Assembly (NCBI GenBank): GCA_036262835.1
Contig: DATAID010000017.1
Coordinates: 1 to 56,482 of the forward strand
Direction of reading: 5' to 3'
DNA: 56,482 bases
From: RBG-16-66-20 sp036262835
GTDB lineage: Bacteria > Pseudomonadota > Gammaproteobacteria > Burkholderiales > SG8-39
Position 1 is the stretch's first letter, and each line of letters starts with the position of its first letter. The notes below the pieces were generated by a model. The model had not been told where the DNA came from and did no database searches. It saw only the letters and a program-made list of their open reading frames with translations. Below, in pieces: positions 35,680-45,133 of this stretch. Position numbers and translations under genes: made by a program.

Positions 35680-35931
35680 ATGAAAAATTCTGAAGTTCCC
35701 TTGATGGCGCTGCGCAGGGCGGTCCAGATCTGCAATGGGCTGGACGCGCTCGGCGACCGGCTGAACGTCTCCACCGACGCCCTGGAGAAGATGCGGCGAG
35801 GCGAACTCGAGGTGCCGCAGGACCTGTTCACACAGATCGTCGGACTGCTGCTGGAGGCGACGGCGACGAGGGCCCCGAACAGGAATACCCCCGACTCGAA
35901 CGACGGCGGGAGAAAGGACTCGCAGCACTGA
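35680..35931 (+). CDS. Mini helix-turn-helix protein C
   Basis: An 83-residue protein from the ATG at 35680. Core: ALRRAVQICNGLDALGDRLN followed by VSTDALEKMRRGELEVPQDL and FTQIVGLLLEA, parallel to mini-HTH A and B; then a polar tail (RAPNRNTPDSNDGGRKDSQH). There is no strong ribosome site, and an internal ATG eight codons on is also possible. It is followed by a convergent orphan receiver gene. DNA binding is inferred from the predicted helix-turn-helix only. Confidence 0.6.
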   Translation: MKNSEVPLMALRRAVQICNGLDALGDRLNVSTDALEKMRRGELEVPQDLFTQIVGLLLEATATRAPNRNTPDSNDGGRKDSQH

Positions 35932-35973
35932 GCCGGGAATCATTGGCGTCACCGAGCCTTGAAAGCCGGACGC

Positions 35974-36363
35974 CTAGCTAAGAGACTCCCGCGCCCGCTC
36001 GATCACCGCAAGCAGCTGTTTCGTGTCGGGACCCTTCGCGACGTAGTAATCGAAGCCAGCGGCTTCGGCCAACGCTTTGTCGGAGTCCCGGGTATAGGCG
36101 CCGCTGTGGCCGATGAGCACAGGCCGCTTTCCGGGTAGCCGCTCGCGGATCTGACGGGCAACGACCCATCCCGATTTCCCAGGCAACCCGATGTCCAGCA
36201 ATACGATGTCAGGGTCATAGTGCAACACGCAGTCGGAGACGCTGATGCCGCTGAAGTAGCCCATCGCGTCATACCCTAACGACTGAAGGAGGTGCACCGT
36301 GGTCATTGCCAGATCACGGTTGTCGTCCACGACAAGAACTCGCGCCGGGATTTTGCCCACCAT
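35974..36363 (-). CDS. Stand-alone receiver-domain response regulator
   Basis: A 129-residue CheY-like receiver with no output domain: ARVLVVDDNRDLAMTTVHLL with the acidic pair, phosphoacceptor Asp in DIVLLDIGLPGKSGWVVARQ, Ser in LIGHSGAY and Lys in YYVAKG. The sequence pattern (VLVVDDN-x-D-x-A-x-TT, DPxIVLLDIG) is very close to the receiver at the end of the hybrid kinase at 38668-40893, so the two are probably related or linked in one pathway. No kinase is adjacent. The ATG lies just before a low-GC gap. Confidence 0.9.
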   Translation of the reverse strand: MVGKIPARVLVVDDNRDLAMTTVHLLQSLGYDAMGYFSGISVSDCVLHYDPDIVLLDIGLPGKSGWVVARQIRERLPGKRPVLIGHSGAYTRDSDKALAEAAGFDYYVAKGPDTKQLLAVIERARESLS

Positions 36364-36535
36364 CCCCTCCTTGGACCCTAGGCCGCCAAAGCTACAAACA
36401 AAGTTCGCCCTGCGTCTATCGTTCCAACGACCTAAAGCTCAAACCCGGCCACGATTTCAGAGGTGCGGCGAGACGGACTGCACGCGATTGGACGCGCCGA
36501 ACAAAATCCGGAACAACTCGGTTTTAGCGTAACGT
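36364..36535. other. Low-GC non-coding gap upstream of the orphan receiver
   Basis: About 170 bases, clearly more AT-rich than its surroundings, between the receiver gene and tRNA-Glu. No supported gene, terminator hairpin or repeat was found. It must contain the promoter of the receiver gene and the 3' processing/termination region of the tRNA transcript. Confidence 0.4.
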
Positions 36536-36611
36536 TGGCGTCCCCACGGGGATTCGAACCCCGGTTACCGCCGTGAAAGGGCGATGTCCTAGGCCTCTAG
36601 ACGATGGGGAC
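36536..36611 (-). tRNA. tRNA-Glu (anticodon TTC)
   Basis: A 76-base cloverleaf with encoded CCA. Acceptor GTCCCCA pairs with TGGGGAC, discriminator G; the T arm carries GGTTCGAATCC; the anticodon stem CGCCC... encloses loop CTTTCAC with anticodon TTC. It follows tRNA-Ala by 43 bases in the same direction, a common pair, and lies about 570 bases from gltX, which charges it. Confidence 0.95.
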
Positions 36612-36654
36612 TGCGAGGCGACTTCAGTTTTTTAGCGCGACTTCTAAACTTGAG

Positions 36655-36730
<76 letters not shown>

Positions 36731-36744
36731 ACGCAAGGGCGCGA

Positions 36745-36750
36745 ATTATA
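36745..36750 (-). promoter_or_regulatory. -10 box of the tRNA-Ala/tRNA-Glu promoter
   Basis: TATAAT on the minus strand, 14 bases upstream of the tRNA-Ala 5' end and followed by a GC-rich discriminator (TCGCGCCC), typical of stringently controlled stable-RNA promoters. The -35 region would fall in the end of the DUF3617 gene and is not a clear match. Confidence 0.55.
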
Positions 36751-36762
36751 TCACCGGAACAT

Positions 36763-37179
36763 TCACTTAGGACCGGTGCAGGGCCCGGTTCGGCGCGCCT
36801 TGATCGTCGTTCTGGTCTGCACTTTCTGATCGCCCTGAGCCATGTTGAGCACGATCTGCCCGTCGAGGTTGTCGTGCGAGTAGTTCATCTCGCCCGTGCC
36901 GCTCACCTGCGTCGGGCCGCTGCAGACGATGTTGAAGCGGTAGGTCGAGCCGGTGTCCTGCCGGTCGACGAACTGGCAGCCCGCCTGCGGCGAGCCGAAA
37001 AGCTTCGAGGGGTCTCGCGCGTCCTCCGCGCGCAGGCACTGGCTCTGGCGGATGGGCTGGCCGCCCTGCGGCATGCCGGGCATCGCCATGGTGATTTCCA
37101 TGTCCCAGTTGCCCTCGCCGATGTCGGCGAGCGCCGGCGCGGCGAGGAGCGCGAGGAAAAGAGGCAGGAGGGCGCGCAT
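36763..37179 (-). CDS. DUF3617 family secreted protein
   Basis: A 138-residue protein with signal peptide LPLFLALLAAPALA, then GNWDMEITMAMPGMP and paired Cys residues (QSQCLRAEDA, GCQFVD, IVCSGP, PCTGPK), as in the DUF3617 family. WDMEITMxMPGMP is the diagnostic start. Members are small periplasmic proteins of unknown role. It is 3 bases after the gltX stop and so probably co-transcribed with gltX; its 3' end overlaps the likely -35 region of the tRNA promoter. Confidence 0.85.
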   Translation of the reverse strand: MRALLPLFLALLAAPALADIGEGNWDMEITMAMPGMPQGGQPIRQSQCLRAEDARDPSKLFGSPQAGCQFVDRQDTGSTYRFNIVCSGPTQVSGTGEMNYSHDNLDGQIVLNMAQGDQKVQTRTTIKARRTGPCTGPK

Positions 37180-37182
37180 TCT

Positions 37183-38586
37183 TCAGTCTCCCTGGAGGTA
37201 GTGGGCGAGGCGCACCAGCACGCGGTCGCGCCCGATCAGCTCGAGCACCGCGTCGAGCGAAGGCGTCTGGGTGCGGCCGGTGACGAGCAGGCGCACGGGC
37301 ATGGCGAGCGCGGGCATCTTGAGCCCGGAAGATTTCAGCACTTCGCTGATCGCCGCCGAAAGCGACTTGCGCTCCCAGGCGGCCCCGGCGAGGCGCGCTT
37401 CGAGCATCTTGAGCGCCGGCCGGACCTTGGCGGTGACGAGCTCGGCGACGCTCGCCGCGGGCGGGTGCTCGTAGAGGTAGAACATGCGCGCGTTCTCGGC
37501 GAGGTGCACGACCGTGTTGGCGCGGTCCTTGAGAAGCGCCACCACCTTGTCGATCGGCGGCCCGCCGTCGGTGGGCACGCCCATGTCCTTCAGCACCAGC
37601 TCGACCAGGCCCGAGAGCCGCACGTCGTCCGCGGCCTTGATGTACTGCTGGTTCAGCCACATCGCCTTCTCGGGGTTGAACTGCGCCGGCGAGCGGCTCA
37701 CGTGCGCGAGGTCGAACCACTCGATCATCTGCGCGACGGAAAACACCTCGTCGTTGCCGTGCGACCAGCCGAGGCGCGCGAGGTAGTTCATGAGCGCTTC
37801 GGGCAGGAAGCCCTCGTCGCGGTACTGCATGACGCTCACCGCGCCGTGGCGCTTGGAGAGCCGCTCGCCGTCCGAGCCGAGGATCATCGGGACGTGGGCG
37901 AACTGGGGCAGCGCCGCGTTTTTTCCGGGGATATTTTTTTCCAATAAAGCCCTGAAGATATGAATCTGCCGCGGCGTGTTGTTGACGTGGTCGTCGCCGC
38001 GGATCACGTGCGTGATCTGCATGTCGAGATCGTCCACCACCACGCCGAAGTTGTAGGTCGGAATGCCGTCGGCGCGCAGGAGGACGAGGTCGTCCAGCTC
38101 CGCATTGGGAAAGCTGATCGGCCCCTTGACGAGGTCTTCCCAGCCCACGGTTCCTTCCTGCGGCGTCTTGAAACGGATCACGTGGGAGGGGCCGTCCTTG
38201 AAGCGCATGCCGATCGCACGGTCGTAGCGCGGCTTCTCGCCGCGCGCGAGCTGCTGCGCGCGCAGCTTCTCGAGCTCTTCCTTGGGCATGTAGTCGCGGT
38301 AGGCGCGCCCCGAGGCGACGAGCTGCTCGGCCACCTCCTTGTAGCGCGCAAGGCGCTTCATCTGGAAGAAGGGGCCCTCGTCCCAGTGGATGCCGAGCCA
38401 GTTGAGGCCCTCCAGGATCGCGTTCACCGAAGCCTCGGTCGAGCGCTCGAGGTCGGTGTCCTCGATGCGCAGCACGAAGGTGCCGCCGTGGCGGCGCGCA
38501 TAGGCCCACGAGAAGAGCGCCGTGCGCGCCCCGCCGATGTGCAGGAAACCGGTGGGGCTTGGAGCGAAGCGGGTGCGCACGGACAT
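37183..38586 (-). CDS. gltX: Glutamyl-tRNA synthetase
   Basis: A 467-residue class I synthetase of normal length. HIGH motif in FAPSPTGFLHIGGARTALFSW, the KMSKS equivalent in ERLSKRHGAVSV, glutamate-specific DEGPFFQ and LRIEDTDLERS, and the helical anticodon-binding region in the last 150 residues. GGAAGG precedes the ATG. It charges tRNA-Glu, encoded nearby. A short AT-rich codon patch (EKNIPGKNA, 37915-37965) is noticeable. Confidence 0.97.
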   Translation of the reverse strand: MSVRTRFAPSPTGFLHIGGARTALFSWAYARRHGGTFVLRIEDTDLERSTEASVNAILEGLNWLGIHWDEGPFFQMKRLARYKEVAEQLVASGRAYRDYMPKEELEKLRAQQLARGEKPRYDRAIGMRFKDGPSHVIRFKTPQEGTVGWEDLVKGPISFPNAELDDLVLLRADGIPTYNFGVVVDDLDMQITHVIRGDDHVNNTPRQIHIFRALLEKNIPGKNAALPQFAHVPMILGSDGERLSKRHGAVSVMQYRDEGFLPEALMNYLARLGWSHGNDEVFSVAQMIEWFDLAHVSRSPAQFNPEKAMWLNQQYIKAADDVRLSGLVELVLKDMGVPTDGGPPIDKVVALLKDRANTVVHLAENARMFYLYEHPPAASVAELVTAKVRPALKMLEARLAGAAWERKSLSAAISEVLKSSGLKMPALAMPVRLLVTGRTQTPSLDAVLELIGRDRVLVRLAHYLQGD

Positions 38587-38667
38587 TGCCTTCCGGATTT
38601 TCTCAAAAAGACGACACTCCCGCGCACGTCATTACAAAACGAGCCGCTCAGCGGTACGCTCGGGCGC

Positions 38668-40893
<2,226 letters not shown>

Positions 40894-40906
40894 CCGCCGC
40901 GGCGGC

Positions 40907-41989
40907 TCAGTCGGTGCCGCCGGCGACCGAGAGCCGCTGCGAGCGCCAGCGCAGCATTCCGCCCGCGAGGTTGGCGACCTTGGAGAAGCCGGCGTTGCGC
41001 AGCATGACGGTGGCCTGCGCCGAGCGCGCGCCGGAGCGGCAGACCATGACGAGGGGCTTTTCCTTGCTCAATTCGGCCGATTTTTCCTTGAGCGACCCCA
41101 AGGGCAGGAGCTTCGCCCCGGGGATATGCCCGAGCACGCCCGTGAATTCGTCGGGCTCGCGCACGTCGATGATCTCGACGCGGCCGAGATTCTCCTCGAG
41201 CCAGTTGGGCTGCAGCTCCCAGATGCCGGCGAAGGTGTAGGAAAGCGGCGCCCAGTCATAGTCGGATGAATGCGCCTCGCCCTCCGGCACCTCCTGCTCG
41301 GGCTTGCCGCAGCGCAGGTTCGCGGGCACGGCGATATCCATCTGCTTGGGATGCGCGAGCCCGAGGTTCGTCATGTAGCCGACGAAGTCGCCCTCGCCCA
41401 CCGATTCGGCAAGGCGCGGGTTGTACATCTTCTCCTCGCCCACGCTCGAGCTGGTGAGCCCGCGATAGTCGTGCGCGGGGTAGATGAGGCAATGGTCGGG
41501 GAGCGAGAACACGCGCTCGCGCACCGACTTGAAGAGCCGGCGCGCGTCGCCGCCCTGGAAATCGGTGCGCCCGCAGCCGCGGATGAGGAGCGCATCGCCC
41601 GTGAACGCCATCGAATGGTCATCCAGCACGTAGGTCACGCAGCCGCCCGTGTGGCCCGGCGTGCAGCGCGCCTCGAGCGTCCGTCGGCCGAAGGCGACTG
41701 TCTCCCCGTCCGCGAACTCGCGATCGGCGCCGGTGGCGCCCGCGTTCCGGCAGAGCGCGATCTTCGAGCCCAGGCGCTTCTTCAGCAGCCACGCGCCCGT
41801 GACGTGGTCGGCATGCACGTGCGTCTCGAGCGTCCATTGCAGCTTGAGGCCCAGCTCCTCCACGAGCGCGGCGTCCCGCCGCGCATGCTCGAACACCGGG
41901 TCGATGAGCACGGCCTCCCGCGTGGCAGAATCCGCCAGCAGGTAGGTGTAGGTGGAAGACTGCGGATCGAACAACTGACGGAAAATCAT
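40907..41989 (-). CDS. Persulfide dioxygenase-rhodanese fusion
   Basis: A 360-residue fusion. N-terminal metallo-beta-lactamase fold of the ETHE1 type: THVHADHVTGAWLLK, CTPGHTGGCVTYV, DALLIRGCGRTDFQGGDA and YPAHDYRG supply the Fe ligands. C-terminal rhodanese: VEIIDVREPDEF and active-site loop VCRSGARSAQ with the sulfur-accepting Cys. Known: such PRF-type fusions oxidise glutathione persulfide to sulfite and pass sulfur to make thiosulfate, detoxifying sulfide. The ATG at 41989 directly abuts the divergent ATG at 41990. Confidence 0.92.
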   Translation of the reverse strand: MIFRQLFDPQSSTYTYLLADSATREAVLIDPVFEHARRDAALVEELGLKLQWTLETHVHADHVTGAWLLKKRLGSKIALCRNAGATGADREFADGETVAFGRRTLEARCTPGHTGGCVTYVLDDHSMAFTGDALLIRGCGRTDFQGGDARRLFKSVRERVFSLPDHCLIYPAHDYRGLTSSSVGEEKMYNPRLAESVGEGDFVGYMTNLGLAHPKQMDIAVPANLRCGKPEQEVPEGEAHSSDYDWAPLSYTFAGIWELQPNWLEENLGRVEIIDVREPDEFTGVLGHIPGAKLLPLGSLKEKSAELSKEKPLVMVCRSGARSAQATVMLRNAGFSKVANLAGGMLRWRSQRLSVAGGTD

Positions 41990-42412
41990 ATGCACAACTT
42001 TACCCCGATTTCCGCGCTTCTCGGCGGGGCCCTGATCGGCCTCGCGAGCGTATGGCTGCTCGCGGCGAACGGCCGCATCGCCGGCGTGAGCGGGATCCTG
42101 CACGACGCCTTCGCCGCGCCCATCGCCGCATGGCGCGGCGCGTTCATCGCCGGGCTGCTGCTCGCCGGCGTCGCCTGGCAGTTGCTCGCCGGACCCGTGC
42201 CGGTGCGCGAAGGCTTTCCGCTCGGCTGGGCGGCGGCCGCGGGACTCGCCGTCGGCTTCGGAACCCGCTGGGGCGGCGGCTGCACGAGCGGGCACGGCGT
42301 TTGCGGGCTGGGGCGCCTGTCGGCGCGCTCGCTCGTCGCGGTGCTCGTCTTCATGGCCTCCGGCATGGTCGCCGCCTATCTCACGCGTCACATCCTCGGG
42401 GTAGCGTCGTGA
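41990..42412 (+). CDS. YeeE/YedE-family membrane protein, first half
   Basis: A 140-residue membrane protein with about four helices: FTPISALLGGALIGLASVWLL at the N terminus and the motif GFGTRWGGGCTSGHGVCGLGRLS with the conserved Cys pair of sulfur-transport DUF395 proteins. Such half-size pairs (PmpA/PmpB type) take up thiosulfate or carry sulfur. Its first base follows the last base of the divergent dioxygenase start codon, forming CATATG. Its stop overlaps the GTG of the next gene (GTGA). Confidence 0.88.
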   Translation: MHNFTPISALLGGALIGLASVWLLAANGRIAGVSGILHDAFAAPIAAWRGAFIAGLLLAGVAWQLLAGPVPVREGFPLGWAAAAGLAVGFGTRWGGGCTSGHGVCGLGRLSARSLVAVLVFMASGMVAAYLTRHILGVAS

Positions 42413-42825
42413 AGGCGCTCCTCTCTTCGCTCGCCGCAGGCTTCCTTTTCGGCCTCGGGCTCTGGGTGTCGGGCATGGCGAATCCGGAAAAAGTGCTCGG
42501 CTTTCTCGACATCACCGGCGACTGGGACGCGAGCCTGATGCTGGTGATGGGCGGTGCGGTTGCGGTCACTCTGCTCTGCTTTCGCCTGGTGCTGAGAAGA
42601 CAAAAGCCGTTCATCGAGAGCAGATTCGAGATGCCGACGAAAAAGGACATCGACCTTCCCCTCGTCGCGGGCGCGGCGATCTTCGGCCTGGGCTGGGGGA
42701 CGGCGGGCTACTGCCCGGGGCCCGCGCTCACTGCGCTCGCCACGCTCTCGACGGATGCGATCGTGTTCGTCGTCGCGATGATCGCGGGCGGAGTGCTGCA
42801 GCGGCTGCTCGTCGGCGGCCGATGA
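42409..42825 (+). CDS. YeeE/YedE-family membrane protein, second half
   Basis: A 138-residue membrane protein beginning at GTG 42409. LAAGFLFGLGLWVSGMANPEKVLGFLD and GLGWGTAGYCPGPALTAL are the second-half signatures, the latter with one conserved Cys. It probably pairs with the gene before to make one sulfur transporter. It overlaps both neighbours by four bases (GTGA, ATGA), so the operon is translated in series. Confidence 0.88.
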   Translation: MKALLSSLAAGFLFGLGLWVSGMANPEKVLGFLDITGDWDASLMLVMGGAVAVTLLCFRLVLRRQKPFIESRFEMPTKKDIDLPLVAGAAIFGLGWGTAGYCPGPALTALATLSTDAIVFVVAMIAGGVLQRLLVGGR

Positions 42826-44147
42826 CCGAAGACGGGCTCCTGCTCGCGCGAGCCCAGTTCGGGCTCAACATCGGCTTTCACATCCTCTTTCCGGCGATCA
42901 CGATCGCGCTCGCGTGGTACCTCGTCGCGTTTCGCCACCGCTGGCTGCGCACCGGAGAGCGGCTCTGGGAGCAGGCCTACCGCTTCTGGGCCAAAATCTT
43001 CGCGCTCACCTTCGCGATGGGCGTGGTGACCGGCATCACCATGTCCTTCCAGTTCGGCACCAACTGGCCGCGCTACATGACGAACGTCGGCAACATCGCG
43101 GGGCCGCTCCTCGCCTACGAGGTGCTGACCGCGTTCTTCCTGGAAGCGACGTTCCTCGGCGTCATGCTCTTCGGCATCAGCCGCGTGCCCACCTGGCTGC
43201 ACGTCGCTTCGACCTGGCTGGTGGCGATCGGCACCACGGTCTCGGCGTTCTGGATCCTCGCGCTCAATTCCTGGATGCACACGCCGGCGGGCTACGTGAG
43301 GGCGCAGGGCGCAGGGGGCGGCGGCGGGGGTCCCATCGTGGCCGCCGACTGGTGGGCGGTCATCTTCAATCCGTCCTTCCCCTACCGCTTCACGCACATG
43401 GTGCTCGCCTCCGGGCTCACCGCGTCGTTTTTCATCGCCGGACTTTCGGCCTGGCGGCTGCTGCGCGCGCCGGACGATCCGGGCGCACGGCGCACCTTGC
43501 GCGCCGCGGTGGTGACGGCGGCGATCCTCGCGCCCCTGCAAATTTTCGTGGGCGACCAGCACGGCCTGAACACCCTCGAGCACCAGCCCGCCAAGATCGC
43601 GGCGATGGAAGCGCTCTGGAACACCGAGCGCGGCATGCCGCTCGTCCTTTTCGCGCTGCCGAACGAGGAGAAAAAGCGCAACGACTTCGCGCTCGAGATT
43701 CCGAAGCTCGGCAGCTTCATCCTCAAGCACGACTTCGACGCCGAGGTGAAGGGCCTGAACGAGTTCGCGCCCGACACCCCGCCCGTGGCGCCGCTCTTCT
43801 TCGCGTTTCGCGCCATGGTCGGCATCGGCGTGCTGATGCTCCTCATCGCGTGGACGGGCGCGTGGCTCTCGCGCGGCGGCCGCCTGCTGCCGCGCTGGCT
43901 TCTCTGGGGGTTCGCCGGCTTCACCTTCGCGGGATGGGCGGCGACGCTCTGCGGCTGGCTCGTCACCGAGATCGGCCGCCAACCGTGGCTCGTCACCGGC
44001 ATCCTGCGCACCGCCGATGCGGTCGGCAGCGTCGCCGATGCGAAGCTCGGCGCGAGCCTGACCGGCTACATCGCCGTCTACGCGGCCATGGGGCTCGCGT
44101 ACATGGTCGTCGTCACGCACCTCGCGGGCAGAGGGGCTGACCGGTGA
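42822..44147 (+). CDS. cydA: Cytochrome bd-type quinol oxidase subunit I (CioA-like)
   Basis: A 441-residue subunit I with nine expected membrane helices. ARAQFGLNIGFHILFPA carries the proximal heme His; LTFAMGVVTGITMSFQFGTNW and FNPSFPYRFTHMVLASGL include further heme ligands; GDQHGLNTLEHQPAKIAAME is the quinol site with a short Q loop, as in cyanide-insensitive CioA. A run of six glycines lies after GYVRAQGA. It is expected to reduce oxygen in the inner membrane. bd oxidases resist sulfide, which fits the sulfur genes before it. Confidence 0.93.
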   Translation: MTEDGLLLARAQFGLNIGFHILFPAITIALAWYLVAFRHRWLRTGERLWEQAYRFWAKIFALTFAMGVVTGITMSFQFGTNWPRYMTNVGNIAGPLLAYEVLTAFFLEATFLGVMLFGISRVPTWLHVASTWLVAIGTTVSAFWILALNSWMHTPAGYVRAQGAGGGGGGPIVAADWWAVIFNPSFPYRFTHMVLASGLTASFFIAGLSAWRLLRAPDDPGARRTLRAAVVTAAILAPLQIFVGDQHGLNTLEHQPAKIAAMEALWNTERGMPLVLFALPNEEKKRNDFALEIPKLGSFILKHDFDAEVKGLNEFAPDTPPVAPLFFAFRAMVGIGVLMLLIAWTGAWLSRGGRLLPRWLLWGFAGFTFAGWAATLCGWLVTEIGRQPWLVTGILRTADAVGSVADAKLGASLTGYIAVYAAMGLAYMVVVTHLAGRGADR

Positions 44148-45118
44148 GCCTCGACCTGCCGCTCGTCTTCGCGATCCTCATGGGCGCGGCGATCCTCGCC
44201 TACGTCGTGCTCGACGGCTACGACCTCGGCGTCGCCATGCTCATGCCGGCAGCGGAGCCCGACGAGCAGGAGGCGATGGTCGCCTCGATCGGGCCGTTCT
44301 GGGACGCGAACGAGACCTGGCTTGTGCTCGGCGTCGGCATCCTGCTCGTCGCCTTCCCGGCCGCGCACGGCGTCATCCTCGGCGCGCTCTACCTGCCGGT
44401 CGCGGCGATGCTGATCGGCCTCATGCTGCGCGGCGTCGCGTTCGAGTTCCGCGTCAAGGCCACCGGCTGGCACCGCGAGCTGTGGAACTGGCTTTTCTGG
44501 GCGGGCTCGTTCGCCGCTTCCTTCGCGCAAGGGCTCATGCTCGGGCGCTACGTCACCGGTTTCCAGCCGGGCTTCGGCTACTGGCTCTTCGCGGTGCTGG
44601 TGGGCGCCTCGGTCTGCGGCGCCTACGTGCTGATGGGCGCGACCTGGCTCGTGCTGAAGACCGAGGGCGCGCTGCAGGACAAGGCGCGCGCCTGGACGCG
44701 CTGGGGCCTCCTCTGGGGCGCGCTCGGCGTGGGGCTCATCAGCCTCGGCACGCCGCTCGTGAGCGAGACGGTACGCGAGCGCTGGTTCGATTTTCCGAAG
44801 ACCCTGGGCCTCATGATTCTTCCCGCCCTGACCGTGGCCTCGGGCCTCTCCATTCTTCTCACCCTGAAAAAATCGGACTGGCAGCCCTTCGCGGGCGCCG
44901 TCGCGATCTTCGCGCTCGCTTTCGCCGGCCTCGCCTACAGCCTCTTTCCCTACGTCGTGATGGACCGGATGACGATCTGGCAGGCCGCCGCGCACGATTC
45001 CGCGCTGGAATTCCTCTTCGCGGGCACCGCGTTCGTGCTGCCCTTCATCGTCGCGTACAACATCGCGGCGCAGTGGATCTTCAGGGGGAAAGCGAAAGCC
45101 GGCCTGTACGACCACTAA
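44144..45118 (+). CDS. cydB: Cytochrome bd-type quinol oxidase subunit II (CioB-like)
   Basis: A 324-residue subunit II with about eight to nine helices: YVVLDGYDLGVAMLMP, SIGPFWDANETWLVLGVGIL and RGVAFEFRVKATGWHRELWN are all family signatures. The start is GTG at 44144, overlapping the cydA stop by GTGA. No cydX-like small subunit is visible after it. Convergent with DUF1631; only 15 bases separate the stops, with no hairpin terminator. Confidence 0.93.
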   Translation: MSLDLPLVFAILMGAAILAYVVLDGYDLGVAMLMPAAEPDEQEAMVASIGPFWDANETWLVLGVGILLVAFPAAHGVILGALYLPVAAMLIGLMLRGVAFEFRVKATGWHRELWNWLFWAGSFAASFAQGLMLGRYVTGFQPGFGYWLFAVLVGASVCGAYVLMGATWLVLKTEGALQDKARAWTRWGLLWGALGVGLISLGTPLVSETVRERWFDFPKTLGLMILPALTVASGLSILLTLKKSDWQPFAGAVAIFALAFAGLAYSLFPYVVMDRMTIWQAAAHDSALEFLFAGTAFVLPFIVAYNIAAQWIFRGKAKAGLYDH

Positions 45119-45133
45119 AAATACTGAATTGCC

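Noticed and set aside
36299..36532. Two short overlapping plus-strand frames next to the receiver gene
   Set aside because: No ribosome site, no recognisable pattern, and they overlap the receiver gene and the low-GC non-coding gap.
45119..45133. Terminator between cydB and DUF1631
   Set aside because: Only 15 bases with an A-run and no hairpin stem.
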